A stretch of 64,000 nucleotides of DNA from Thalassia testudinum (GCA_037157565.1 JAZHRO010000063.1:154306501-154370500); one strand, 5' to 3'; numbered from the stretch's first letter, positions 18,519 through 30,020 are shown. Notes: generated by a model not told the origin, from the sequence alone. A program made the numbers and translations.

Positions 18519-19171
18519 AGGAGACCCCCTCCATACGAATTTCTCATCCCTTCCTTCTCTTCTCTCCCTCTCCAAAGCTCAAGAGAAGCTTGTCCCACAC
18601 CCAGGATGCTCCACAAGAGTTAAAATCAATCTTTCGCCCCCATTCCGGAAGCAGATCCCACGACGACGATGACGTGTTGCCTCGTTCCCATTCCTCCTGC
18701 TTCAACCTCCTTCTTCACGCACCGTTCCTCGTCTTCCAGGCATTGTCTCATCCAGCTCGTCCTCCAAGCGATCGTCGAGGAGGATAACTTCTCTCTCCCA
18801 TTCCTTTTTCCTGCTTTCTAGTGTAGAATTTCCGACTTTCTAGTTGTAATAGTTTTCTTGCTTTCTAGTGTAATTTCTAGCTTTCTTAGTTGTACAAACA
18901 TTTTGCAACTTCAACTGGATGTTTTCTCTCCCTCCCTCTCTCTCTTATTGTTTATATTGATTCCATTGCATTGTAATTACTCCACTTTTTAACAAAAACA
19001 CAAAAAGAGAATATAATTGCGAATCTTGATCAACGTAGCCTCCCTGAGTTCAACCCAGGATTTCTATTCTGGTATAAATTTTATTTGTTGAACACGAGTT
19101 CTTCGTTATTCAAACTACAATGATAGGTTTTCGAACCCAACTTCGATAGCGTAGTCCTCCGACGTTCAACA
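18519..19171 (+). repeat. E1 3' LTR, second part
   Basis: Begins with the second AGGAG and continues the E1 LTR from the point matching about 1850 to the CAACA end at 19171. It matches 5' LTR features such as the TTGTACAAACATTTTGC run. CCAAG follows at 19172-19176. Confidence 0.93.
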
Positions 19172-19176
19172 CCAAG

Positions 19177-20426
19177 CTTGGAGCTCATCCTTAGCCCTTT
19201 AAAAGGATGCCATTCGCTAGACCGTCCTTAGTGCATTTTAGGACTAGAAAAACCCTCTTCTCCTTCCCCAGCCTGCTGTGACCAAGCTCTAGTGACCCCT
19301 CTAATTCTACCTTCGTTGACCTCTGCCACATATGATAGGCAGAGGGAACCTTCTTCCCTCCGTCGTCCGCTCCTCGCTGTACCCAGCAGGAGCCCTCTCT
19401 CCCTTCGACGTCACCGTTCTTCTTCACCGGAGCGTTCGTCTTCCCTGACATCGACCCATCACAACCGACATTGAGCTCCCTTTGTTTCGTCTCCTAGCTA
19501 CCCTAGATCTCTTCCTCTCCCTTTCCTCTTCATATTTATCTACCCACACTTCACTTTCGACCATCACGGACATCACTCCACCTTCATCTTCCATTACGTC
19601 GACAAAGCTCCTGTGATGTCCCACAAGCACCATAGACCACCCAACCACCTACCACAAAGTCTACAAGCTCCGCCTAGCCTTACAGATCAAAAGCCCTAAA
19701 GAAATTTGGGCTTTCGATCTCTCACGTGCTCCATTGAACATGCGCACTCACGCATACACCCTCCGTCACCGACAACGCTCCACTGATAGCCACACACCTT
19801 AAATTCACCACCATCACGTTCGCCACTACGCAGTGAAGCTTTTAAGCTATTTTGATTGACCGTGAGGCCATGTTCGTGCCTTTCAGGTTTGACCAGAGCT
19901 CCACTGCATCAGCCTTCTTCAACTTCGCCGGCAGTTCTCCGGCCATCCCCAACCTAGCTGCTACCTCCAAGTGTCACAGAATCCCTTTGCAACTCATTCT
20001 AGGTCCTCAATTGAGGTAGTAGGCATTAGCTTCCACTCCAATTCGAGTACCACCCAGCTGCTGCTCACGTGAAGAAGAAGGTTCTTATTTTAGTCCCACA
20101 TCGGGGATTTTAGAGCTCGTTGCGACAAATAGAAGGAATCAGTGTTGGTAGCTGTTCACCTCAACACACGGGGTGAGGTCCCACTCACAGCACATGTGCA
20201 CTCCTTACCCGCTACACCTCGTAGGTGGGTCTAGTCCCTGTCTGCTTACCTGGATACCCGTTTACTCGGTACTGTTCACCTGGGTCTAACTTAAGAAATA
20301 GGAAAGAGAATCGAGGAGGAAGGGGGTGGGTTTTGGTCTATTGCCTTCGGAAATTTTCCCCTCCCTCTCTTCTCTCAGCACTTAGCCTCTGAAGGCTTCA
20401 TAAGGCCCTTATGCTCTTGTTTATGC
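19177..20426. other. Unassigned sequence, right flank of E1
   Basis: Continues the 551-805 sequence once E1 is removed. It is C-rich in its first half. Frames are short and of low complexity, and none is recognised. GTCCCACATCG at 20093-20103 matches the plant snRNA upstream element exactly, but no snRNA sequence follows. Confidence 0.35.
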
Positions 20427-20764
20427 ACTTTCTTCGTGTGTTAAGAGGTGTATGTGTCGTAGTATAGTCAATGAAAATGTGACAAACATTTAATTTATAA
20501 ACTCAAAATCTAATTGGAGTTCGAGGTCGTTTGCAGGAAGCAAATATGGAAATCACGCACTAACCGTCTTCAGAATTAATGAGCATAATAATATATAATG
20601 AATCAATAAAAATATATTCAGTATCAACCAAATTGTATCTCAAGAAATAATAGGGCGAAAAGAGTAGAAAGGACTATAAAAAGTGGTGATTTAAATCACC
20701 AATTAATCCCTTCAATTTAAGCACAACCCAATGACAAGTCCATTTTCACACATTTTGAAATTGT
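20427..20764 (-). mobile_element. Truncated LTR end (E7 family)
   Basis: TTCTTCGTGTGTTAAGAGGTG resembles the plus-strand start of the E2 LTR. The stretch GTAGTATAGTCA..GGTCGTTTGC is a diverged copy of 20775-20890. It is probably the left end of an LTR cut by a second insertion or deletion. Confidence 0.45.
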
Positions 20765-22849
20765 TGGAAATTGTAGTATAGTCACACTAAACCCTTGATC
20801 AAAATATTTAATTGTTTATGAAACTTAGATTTATTTTCTTTTTAGAATTTGAGTCTCGGTCGTTTGTCTCTAGGAGGCGTGAAAATAAGTCAAGATTTAA
20901 ATAGGCTTTTCTAACCTAAATCTAACCTAACCTAATATTTTTGTCTTTTTTGTGTTTTTTTTATTTTTACTTTGAGACACAAAATGAAACCTAGATCTAG
21001 ACATGCTAGCTAAAATCTAAGTGACTACGTGCATCTAAGTGGGGCCATGGTGGCCGTGCATGGTGTGACAAACCTAAATGGGATGCTCCTAAGTACACTA
21101 ATAAGCATGAATCAAAGTTGTAAGCTGTGAAGCTAATAGCATGCATATAAAACCATTAGACAAGAGTATCATGCATCAAAAGTTAAGTCATTATAAAATC
21201 CAGATACATGAAAATAAAGCTAAATTGAAGAAAGGGATCAAGCAAGAGAGGCTAAGGAGAAGCCTTCTTGGCTGTCCACTAAAGAGAGGAGGTTGGGTGT
21301 GTGCACCCAAGTGGAGAGAGGAGGGTATTGCACCCTTTCTCTACCAATGGCAGTCCTTGAGAAGACCTTGAGGGGGGTCTTCTCTATGGCCATCTAAGAG
21401 GAAAAGAAAATGGGGGCATGGACCCTCTATGGTGGAGGAAGAAGGCACGCCCACATAGTGTTGCATTCTCATGCTCTTCTTCTTGCCACCCTTAAAGAAG
21501 CTTGGAGGAGAGCTTCTTCCTAGCCATCCATGGAGGAAGCCTTAGAGGAGGAGGACGACCTTGAGAGGGGGAGGAGGAGGTGTGGTCACAAGTTGAGAGA
21601 GGAAGAGAGTGAATGGAAATGGTGTGCAATTTTGTGGCTCTCTCTTTGTCCTTATGGGAAGGTTCCATTTGGTTGCCACTTTTGGTGGCTCAAAAAATAG
21701 CCAATGCCACCTTTTTATGATCTAGGTTTGACACAAGTTTTAGGGTTTCCAAGAGAGTGTGTGTGGGTTTGGTAGGTGTAGAATAGGAAGGTGTGTGTGT
21801 GTGTGTGTGGGTGTGTGTTTTTCGTAGGGCTAGGTTGTGGGTTTTGGTAGGATTGGGTGCTAAATAGGTTGGGTCAATCTAGATTAGGTGGGTATGGACC
21901 TAATTAGGCTTAGGAAAGTCTAATTGGATAGGAGTGAACCTAATTAGGTCAAGGTCAAGTCTAATTGGATGTGTGCATGTGATTAGGCTAGGATAACCCT
22001 AATAGGTATGAGTCAATTAGATCCTGGGTGGATCTAATTGGGCTCAGGTGCACCCAATCAACTGTAGATGCACCCAATTAGGTTATGAGATGGTTCAATT
22101 GGGTTAGGGATAGGATAAGTAGGGATATGGATGGTGGACTAGGCCTAGGATGTCTATAATTAGGTTTCCTAGGGTGTTTGGTGGGGTTCCTAGGTCAAAA
22201 TAGGCAAGGTAGGGCTTCCAACATCAAAATTAGGAACCAAAGAGCAATATCAGATGTCCAGAATAGTGGTCAGACATCTTATATTACAAAATTGGACGTC
22301 TGGACATTAAATTAGACATCCAATTCTGTGTCAGTATGAGTTCTGCCTTCCTGGATTCTTATTCTACAGAAATTAGATGTGCAGCAAGATGTCTGGACGT
22401 CTTAAAAGGTGCTGGAGAGTGGGTTTTAGGTTTTCTAATTTGGGTTTTGGTTCCTAAGTGTTTGGGAGAGGGATAGGGTGGATAAGAACATGGATAGTGC
22501 TATCTATGTTTGGGATTTGAGACTAAGGTGTCCTAATGGAGGTCATTTTGGGTTTGGGATGGTTGTCCTAGGGTTTCTAAGGGTAGGGATAAGGTTATCC
22601 TCCTTACTCCTCTTATTTGGATTAGTCTTCTTCTTCCTTTATTGCTTTATTCCACTATCTCATTCATCCTGGATTACTTTATTACCTGCAAATAGTAATA
22701 AAAACCATTAAATAGCAGGATATCTCATCTTATTCTAAATAGACTGATGCAATGAATGATATGCAATACATGAGTGCAATATCCACAAATTAAGCTATGG
22801 TCAGACATTATTTAGGTTGATTAGGACCCATGATTGCTATGCAGTCATA
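20765..22849 (-). repeat. E7 LTR, minus orientation (boundaries approximate on the left)
   Basis: The right edge is firm: TGCAGTCA is followed by TACCCCCATGCC and the TTTGCTAGTCCCTAGCAAA run that marks the polypurine side in E6 and E8. The left edge is set by the conserved LTR-end module GAGTCTCGGTCG..AGGAGGCG at 20845-20885. Inside are a (GT)n run at 21791-21818, a field of CTAATTAGG/CAATTGGG motifs at 21880-22110, and AGACGTC-like motifs at 22235-22420. Confidence 0.6.
21791..21818. repeat. (GT)n microsatellite
   Basis: A near-perfect GT dinucleotide run, interrupted by one GGG. Confidence 0.9.
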
Positions 22850-24015
22850 CCCCCATGCCTAAACTTTGCTAGTCCCTAGCAAATGCAAGGCTAAGAGATC
22901 TAGTCGTTGGATAGTGCTCTAGTTGGTTGAGAATAGTCGTGGGATGTTCACCGATTTGATGGTGGACCCCGATCGTCGAAAAGAGAGCGCCATGAAGGCC
23001 AGTGTGGGCTGCATGGACGGCTTCACGGTGAGTTCCTACACAAAGGAATATGGCCTCACGACACAAGTTAAATACGTAGAAACCTCCATCGTGGCTTCAT
23101 GAAGGTGGTGGTGGTGATTCATTGCAAGGAAGTCGGAGGAGCTCAAGTGGAAACGACGGAATCTGTGGCAGTGGGTTGAGTTTGGGGGGCGATTGGAGGT
23201 GTTGAACCCCTCAATAAGTTGAGGGGTTTTGCCCCTCGAAATGTGGTGATGCTTCATTGGTGGTTGGCGAGGAGGGAGAATGGGTGGTCCGATGTGGTGG
23301 AGATCACTGTAGTTCAACTGGACACGTGGCCGGACGTGAAGGAGATGACACGAACAGAGGATGTATGGTGGGCTGTTCCTAGATCTAACGGGGGGAAACA
23401 ACACTATAGGGAGAAGGGAAGGCAAGAGAGTACCTAGAAATGGATGAGGAGGCGAGGAGAGTTGGTTGGCACTCACCGGAATGATCGCCATCCATGAGGA
23501 AGAAGATGAGGAGATGGCGAGGATGATGTGGAGCGAAGAAGAGGTTAGAGAGTTGTCTCATTGGTAGGAAGGTTGGCAAAGAAGTGGCGAAGATAGCCAC
23601 GGCCTCAATTGGCGGTGAGGTGTGGCGATGGAGGATAAAGAGCTCCATGGCCGACGTTAATGGTGCCTTTCAAGGAGGAAGGAGGAAGGCTTGTAGCGCA
23701 CCAAAAATTTGATGACACTAAACGACTTGAGGTAGGGGGTGTTTATAGTTTGTTGGTGCATGAGGAAAGAGCCGGCAGGTGCACGTACCACCTCGTTGGA
23801 GTTGACAATCGGAGGTTGCGAAGGTGGAAGGTGGAGGTGGTGTTGGCATGGATCAGTTTGCAAGAAAATTGAAAGTTAAGGGGGTGTTTGTTGAAATTAG
23901 GAGTTGAGGGCCAAATTGCAAAGTTGACCAAGATGAAGTCCAAATGAGTCCAAATTTTTATGGTAGCCTAATTTAGGCCTAAGGAATTCAATGGTGGCTT
24001 AAATTTTGGGTTTTG
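22850..24015 (-). mobile_element. Polypurine end of E7 and left part of the E8 LTR
   Basis: 22850-22880 is the minus-strand polypurine side of E7. The rest is GGTGG-rich, with short proline/serine-type frames that look like LTR leader sequence, not genes. CTATAAACACCCCC on the minus strand near 23745 resembles the TATA context of other LTRs here. The right part is continuous with 38269 onward once E3 is removed. The exact left boundary of E8 is not visible. Confidence 0.4.
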
Positions 24016-24020
24016 ATGTC
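24016..24020. repeat. Target-site duplication of E3 (ATGTC), left copy
   Basis: ATGTC precedes the LTR start at 24021 and recurs at 38264-38268 just after the LTR end. Confidence 0.85.
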
Positions 24021-24589
24021 TGATGTTGACACATTTATTCAGGGTAAAATGCTTATTCATGCATGTTCCTAGGCTTAGATTTACATTTCATGTTATAAAT
24101 ATTGCATAGCACGCATCATTATGCATTTAAAGTAGTTGTATATAATTTAGCTTAATTGTGTTCTTTTGGTGGTCAGGAGAGAAGGGTATTTATTTTGGAG
24201 CCTCAGATTGACGATCCGACCATATGGATCTGATCAAGACAACGATCAGAGTCCAACACCTCTGAAATTGCGTCGATCGGAGTCCCGTAGCACCAATGCA
24301 GTCGGAGGAAGATCAACAGCCAAGGGATTAAGAGACATAATTTGGAGCTTCAAATGAAAAATCCGATCACATGGATGGATTTGGGTCGACGATCGCAGCC
24401 TAATGGCGCAAAAATTGACTCAATCCGACCTCTGAAACAGCCCCTAGAACAAGATGGACGGCCTAAACTACACCACGTGGCGTAGCTCAGGCCACCCAGC
24501 GCACGCACGTGTGCAGGCATGCATGCGCACAGCACAGTGCCAGTGCGTGGGTGCATGCACGCGAGGCAAAGGCTGGGGAGCGCAGCACC
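24021..24589 (+). repeat. E3 5' LTR, first part
   Basis: Begins TGATGTTGACACATT and matches the 3' LTR from 36784. It is cut at GCACC by C1. Confidence 0.9.
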
Positions 24590-24999
24590 TGTTGGTGCTA
24601 GAGCACCACGATCATTTGTTTTGATGATAACAAAACACGTGTTATTTAACATTTGCACTTGGAGTCATAGATTTCAGGTCAATTGCAAATGTAGACGTGA
24701 TTAGACGGAATTCGAGCTCGCATCCAGGATGGATTGGAGGAGCTTAATGGAGAACAAAGGGGATTTGCGAGGAGTGATAGATTGAAGATGGAAGGACAAG
24801 AAGAATAGGATAGAATTCCATTTTATTCCTTTCATGTACATTTGTCGTTATTTTCTTGCTCTTTATTTCCTTAGAAAATTATGTTAAAGAGCCTCAAAGT
24901 ACCCTAACAGTAGTCCTAGGAACACCGGCACAACCCTAGGATACTTAGGTTTTCTGTAGAGAACTTAGAAAACCAATATAGGGTTCAAACAGCATTTCC

Positions 25000-25535
25000 A
25001 GACGTCTAATTCCAAAATCAGACGTCTGATAATGTGTTTTAAGACATCTGACTGTTTATTGAGATGTCTGATAAACATTCAGGCTAGACTTGGTAGTTCT
25101 GTCTGATGAAATCAGACGTCCAGACCTTAGACCAGACATCTTAGGAGACGTCTGATGACTTTGCCAGACGTCCAATTAGTGGACCGTTAGGCTGGCTTAG
25201 CAAACACTGAAGATCTGACCGTTAGAGCCTTATCAGACGGCCTTAAGCCCTTCCAAATGTCTGATAATTGACCGTTTAGCCTCGACTGACCCGAAAATCT
25301 CTTCTCAGAGATTTTCTAGCCGTTGCAAATCCATTCCCATGAAAAAGTAGGTTTCCAGACGTCCAGACATAGTGCCAGACGTCCTGTATGTCGTCTGATG
25401 GACTTGCGCTAGAACCCTGTTTAGATCTGATTCAAGTCAGGAAGAGACCCGCCCAAAATCAGACGTCTGACCTTATTTTCAGACGTCTTAAAGTGGTCTT
25501 CCAGACGTCTGATGCCAGAATCAGACGTCTGATAA
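25000..25535. repeat. Interspersed AGACGTCT palindrome array in the C1 5' LTR
   Basis: Roughly fifteen to twenty copies of CAGACGTCTGAT or one-base variants at irregular spacing, upstream of the TATA box. The matching array is at 28729-29265. The ACGT core is the kind bound by plant bZIP factors; any such binding is inference. Confidence 0.8.
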
Positions 25536-25642
25536 CCCTGTTAGTGCAATGATTATTCCTGATTTCGGGTTGATTCACTTGGGCTTTGCACCCAACGGCT
25601 ATGGAGCCTTTCCTAAGCCATCCAAAGCCCTCCTAAGGCCTT

Positions 25643-25650
25643 TATAAATA
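25643..25650 (+). promoter_or_regulatory. TATA box of the C1 5' LTR
   Basis: TATAAATAGAGG in GC-moderate context, about 110 bp after the motif array; the 3' LTR copy is at 29375-29382. Confidence 0.8.
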
Positions 25651-26290
25651 GAGGGGAACCTCTTGCACACCAACACACACCTAAGAAACACAAGACACAC
25701 CCAAGCAACATACTTTCTAGCATTTTGTGTCTCTCTTGCTCTCAAAGCTCAAGTTCTACATCTTGAGAGCATCAAGCTTTACGCACCCGCTCTCCCACCG
25801 TAGTTCACGAGAGCGACGTAGTGCCGTCGTGTTATTCACGCATCCGCATCGCCGATGCACTCCTTTCAAAGGGAAGCATCCTAATTCCTATAGAAGCCTA
25901 GGTTTAATATTACTTTGCTGGCTCTATAGGATTATTGTTATTTTATCTTTGTTATTTGGTTGGGTATTCGCTTTGTGAATTCTCGTTTCCTTCGTGGGAC
26001 AAAATCCTTCTCGTGGAGAGAAGGGGTTTAGGAATGCTACCCTCGCACTTGTAGCATGGTTGTAATTGAGGTTGAATCACCCTCGTTTAAAGTGATTCGT
26101 TTAGTGGATTTTGATCAACTTGGTTGATCGGAAAATCCTAACTCGAGAGGGTTAGGTGGTGGTTTTCACCCGATTTGGGTTTCCACCTAAAAATCTTTGT
26201 GTACTTTGTGTGATTGTATTTTGTGAGATTGTTTATATTTTATTTTCGCAATTATTACGTCACCCCTCCTGCTAGGGAAGAATCCACAAT

Positions 26291-26302
26291 TGGTATCAGA
26301 GG
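26291..26302 (+). other. C1 primer binding site (initiator tRNA-Met)
   Basis: TGGTATCAGAGG starts 2 nt after the LTR end. This is the usual plant copia primer site. Confidence 0.92.
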
Positions 26303-26343
26303 AGGTCTTGCTGTTTCGGCGTAACAACCCAGCAAGAAGATCT

Positions 26344-28058
26344 ATGGAGGGAAGCAGTTCTGCGAGTAGGATTTCCGAGGGCCAGTCTACGACTCGTCAG
26401 CCATTCTTTAACGGGAGCAACTACCCTTACTGGAAGCTGCGAATGAAGACGTGGCTTCAAGCCACCGATTTCACGATTTAGGCCAGGTGCGAGACCCCCT
26501 TCGACATTCCACAAAAACCCGCCGCAGGATACTCGCAGCAGCAGATTCGGGAGCTCTCGCTCAACGCGAAAATAATGAACGTGTTGTATTGTGCGCTCAG
26601 CTCGGAGGAGTTCAACAGAATCTTGCAATGCGCCACCGCATACGAGATTTGGCACACACTTGAGGTAACTCACGAAGGTACCTCTAAGGTAAAAACTTCT
26701 AAAATAAATTTACTTTCACAAGAGTTTGAGTCTTTTTCAATGAAATCTAACGAATCTTTAAGTGAGATGAACACTAGGTTCACTCTCATTGTAAATAAAT
26801 TGAAAGCTTTAGGGAAGACTTTCATCAAGGGGGAGCTTCAAGGGAAGCTTCTTCGTTCCCTTGGACCGGAATGGGAACAGAAAGTCACCGCCATCGAAGC
26901 CTAAAGATGGAAGATCTCATGGAAGATCTCAACATGGAAGATCTCAACATGGAGGAGCTCTAAGGCAATCTAATGGCCTACGAGACAAAGTTGAAGCAGA
27001 AGAAGAAGGATACATCGGAGCCTAAATCGAAAAAGATTCTCGCCTTCAGAGCCGCGTCGGATAGCGAGGTAAGTTCTGACGATGAAGACTTTAGAATTTT
27101 ACTTAAAAAATTTTCCAAGTTTTGTAGGGAATTAAAGAAAGAGAAAAAAGAGAAGAAGGAAAGTCCGAAACGTTGCTACCACTGCAACGAGAAAGGGCAC
27201 CTACGACTAGAGTGCCCTCTTCTCAAAAAGGAGAAGAAGAAGGAAAAGGAAAAGAGATCTAAGAAGAAGGCGTTCCAAGCCACTTGGGACGATTTCAGCT
27301 CGGAGGAAGAAGAAGAAAAGTACATAGAAGAAGAAATCGCTTGCTTCGGTTTCATGGCCAGAGGAAGCGACAGCGAAAGCGGAAGCGACTTAGACAACGA
27401 GGTAAGTTACGACTTACAAGAAGCTTTTAATGAACTTTTTGAAGTTAATAAAGCACTTAAGATAGAAAATAAAAGCATGAAAAAGAATCTTAGTTTTCTT
27501 AGAAGTGAAAATGATAGGATAGAAATAAAACTTAAGGATCTAGAAGCTAGTCCTAAAAATGATAACCTATTATTAGAAAATCATAACCTCATCAGTGAAA
27601 ATAATAAATTGATTGAGGAAAATGTTAGTCTAAAAATAGAAATTTCTGATTTAAAGACTAAGATGAATATTATAGAAAAAGAAATTGCATGTCTTAGGGA
27701 AAACTCTAACAAATTAATCAACAAAGTAGATGATTTATATAGCCCTAAGATTGAGAAAGGATCTCCATCAAGGAGACCCACTAACAGATCCGGATCCAAG
27801 CCCACTTGGATACCGAAAAAAGAATTGGAATCTTGTTTTGTAGGTTTCAGGGATAACTACAAGACAAAGGACTGGACCTACAAACTCAAGGCTGGTCAAC
27901 TCGAGTTAGGAGAACCAAGGAGTAGACCAAGGAGGAGAACAAGAAGACCGACGAGATGGCGAACAAACGATGGACCTACCGCATGTCGACCACCAGACTG
28001 GAGACCGGCGCCAATGCCCGGGCCTCCAAGCTACGGATGGGAGCCCCATTCGATGTGA
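26344..28058 (+). pseudogene. gag: C1 gag (copia type) with stop and frame change
   Basis: Encoded a copia nucleocapsid protein. The start ATGGAGGGAAGC at 26344 leads to FFNGSNYPYWKLRMKTWLQ, the usual N-terminal gag wording. A TAG at 26479-26481 stands where Trp is expected. The gag core follows to a TAA at 26902, next to a local triplication of ATGGAAGATCTCA that also shifts the frame. From 26973 the frame is open for 361 codons. It holds a CCHC zinc knuckle (CYHCNEKGHLRLEC, about 27173-27214), a Lys/Glu-rich and acidic section, a long predicted coiled coil (about 27440-27740) and WIPKKELESCF. It ends in an Arg/Pro-rich tail where pol would begin. Confidence 0.88.
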
Positions 28059-28307
28059 CATCCACCACCACCATTCGGGCCATTTTATTGGCCATGGTAG
28101 GTGAGGTAAAAACCATTTACCCTATCTTTTTATCATAAGCATTTAGATAGGGGGAGCAAACAATTATAAGCTAATTGTCAATTTTTAAGGGGGAGATATA
28201 AGGTAGCTAAATTTCCTTTAGAAAGGAGGAGAAAAATAATAGCTATCTTGTTGTTATAAAAAAGGGGGAGGATTTTTTGCATTATTATTTATGGTTTTGT
28301 CATCATC
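28059..28307 (+). other. C1 short 3' noncoding region
   Basis: Several AAGGGGGAG-type purine runs precede the true polypurine tract. No pol remnants are seen. Confidence 0.6.
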
Positions 28308-28321
28308 AAAGAGGGGGAGAT
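28308..28321 (+). promoter_or_regulatory. C1 polypurine tract
   Basis: AAAGAGGGGGAGAT directly precedes the 3' LTR start TGTTGG. Confidence 0.88.
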
Positions 28322-30020
28322 TGTTGGTGCTAGAGCACCATGATCATTTGTTTTGATGATAACAAAACACGTGTTATTTAACATTTGCACTTGGAGTCTT
28401 AGATTTCAGGCCAATTGCAAATGTAAATGTGATTAGACGGAATTCGAGCTCGCATCCAGGACGGATTGGAGGAGCTTGATGGAGAACAGAGGGGATTCAC
28501 AAGGAGCGATAGATTGAAGATGGAAGGACAAGAAGAATAGGATAGAATTCCATTTTATTCCTTTCATGTACATTTGTCGTTATTTTGTTGCTCTTTATTT
28601 CCTTAGAAAATTATGTTAAAGAGCCTCAAAGTACCCTAACAGTAGTCCTAGGAACACCGGCACAACCCTAAGATACTTAGGATTTCTGTAGAGAACTTAG
28701 AAAACGAATGTAGGGTTCAAGCAGCATTTCCAGACGTCTAATTCCAAAATCAGACGTCTGATAATGTGTTTTAAGACATCTGATTGTTTATTCAGACGTC
28801 TGATAAACATTCAGGCTGGACTTGGTAGTTCTGTCTGATGAAATCAGACGTCTAGACCTTAGACCAGACGTCTTAGGAGACGTCTGATGACTTTGCCAGA
28901 CGTCCAATTAGTGGACCGTTAGGCTGGGTTAGCAAACACTGAAGATCTGATTGTTAGAGCCTTATCAGACGTCCTTAAGCCCTTCTAGACGTCTGATAAT
29001 TGACCGTTTAGCCTCGACTGACCCGAAAATCTCTTCTCAGAGATTTTCTAGCAGTTGTAAATCCATTCCCACGAAAAAGTAGGTTTCCAGACGTCCATAC
29101 ATAGTGCCAGACGTCCTGTATGTCGTCTGATGGACTTGCGCTAGAACCCTGTTTAGATCTGATTCAAGTCAGGAAGAGACCCGCCCAAAATCAGACGTTT
29201 GACCTTATTTTCAGACGACTTAAAGTGGTCTTCCAGACGTCTGATGCCAGAATCAGACGTCTGATAACCTTGTCAATGCAATGATTGTTCCTGATTTCGG
29301 GTAGATTCACTTAGGCTTTGCACCCAATGGCTATGGAGCCTTTCCTAAGCCATCCAAAGCCTTCCTAAGGCCTCTATAAATAGAGGGGAACCTCTTGCAC
29401 ACCAACACACACCTAAGAAACACAAGACACACCCAAGCAACATACTTTCTACCATTTTGTGGATCTCTTGCTCTCAAAGCTCAAGTTCTACATCTTGAAA
29501 GCATCAAGCTTTACGCACCCGCTCTCCAGCCGTAGTTCATGAGAGCGACATAGCGCTGTCATGTTGTTCACGCATCCGCGTCGCCAACACACTCCTTTCA
29601 AAGGGAAGCATCCTAATTCCTATAGAAGCCTAGGTTTAATATTACTTTGTTGGCTTTATAGGATTATTGTTATTTTATCTTTGTTATTTGGTTGGGTATT
29701 CGCTTTGCAAATTCCCGTCTCCTTCGTCGGACAAAATCCTTCTCGTGGAGAGAAGGGGTTGAGGAATGCTACCCTCGCACTTATGGCGTGGTTGCAATTA
29801 AGGTTGAATCACCCTCGTTTAAAGTGATTCGTTTAGTGGATTTTGATCAACTTGGTTGATCGGAAAATCCTAACTCGAGAGGGTTAGGTGGTGGTTTTCA
29901 CCCGGTTTGGGTTTCCACCTAAAAGTCTTTGTGTACTTTGTGTGATTGTATTTTGTGAGATTGTTTATATTTTATTTCCGCAATTATTACGTCACCCCTC
30001 CTGCTAGGGAAGAATCCACA
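28322..30020 (+). repeat. C1 3' LTR
   Basis: 1699 bp, the same length as the 5' LTR, with scattered substitutions only. It holds the AGACGTCT array at 28729-29265 and TATAAATA at 29375-29382. Confidence 0.95.

Larger units (their letters stand above)
811..19171 (+). mobile_element. E1: Athila-type Ty3/gypsy LTR retrotransposon, decayed, split by E2
   Basis: A complete element bounded by LTRs starting TGATG and ending CAACA, with matching CCAAG duplications. The internal order is primer site, leader, gag, protease, RT-RNase H, integrase, a long 3' noncoding region, polypurine tract and 3' LTR. RT wording (FMDDFSIFG, MPFGLCNAP), the DLGAS protease motif and the tRNA-Asp primer site place it in the Athila lineage. 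Stop codons and small frame changes interrupt every domain, so it is not autonomous now. Its 3' LTR is interrupted by E2 at 11473-18518. Confidence 0.95.
24590..26288 (+). repeat. C1 5' LTR
   Basis: 1699 bp, with TATAAATA at 25643-25650. Between about 25000 and 25530 it holds many copies of the palindrome AGACGTCT or close variants, usually as CAGACGTCTGAT. Confidence 0.95.
24590..30020 (+). mobile_element. C1: gag-only Ty1/copia LTR retrotransposon
   Basis: Two LTRs of exactly 1699 bp start TGTTGGTGC and end ATCCACA. The internal region of 2033 bp has an initiator-Met primer site and a polypurine tract. The flanks GCACC (24585-24589) and GCGCC (30021-30025) form a duplication with one mismatch. 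Only gag is encoded; no protease, integrase or RT is present, so copia enzymes must come from elsewhere. It is inserted in the U3 of the E3 5' LTR, about 200 bp before the TATA box. Confidence 0.95.

Noticed and set aside
19191..19648. Possible host exon in the flank of E1
   Set aside because: Frames on both strands are short and of biased composition. No splice structure or protein family could be recognised.
23036..23491. 151-codon minus-strand frame rich in Pro, His and Ser
   Set aside because: Compositional frame in GGTGG-rich LTR-like sequence with no recognisable motif and competing frames on the other strand.
25000..25535. CRISPR-like array
   Set aside because: The units are short, palindromic and irregularly spaced inside an LTR, in a plant genome.
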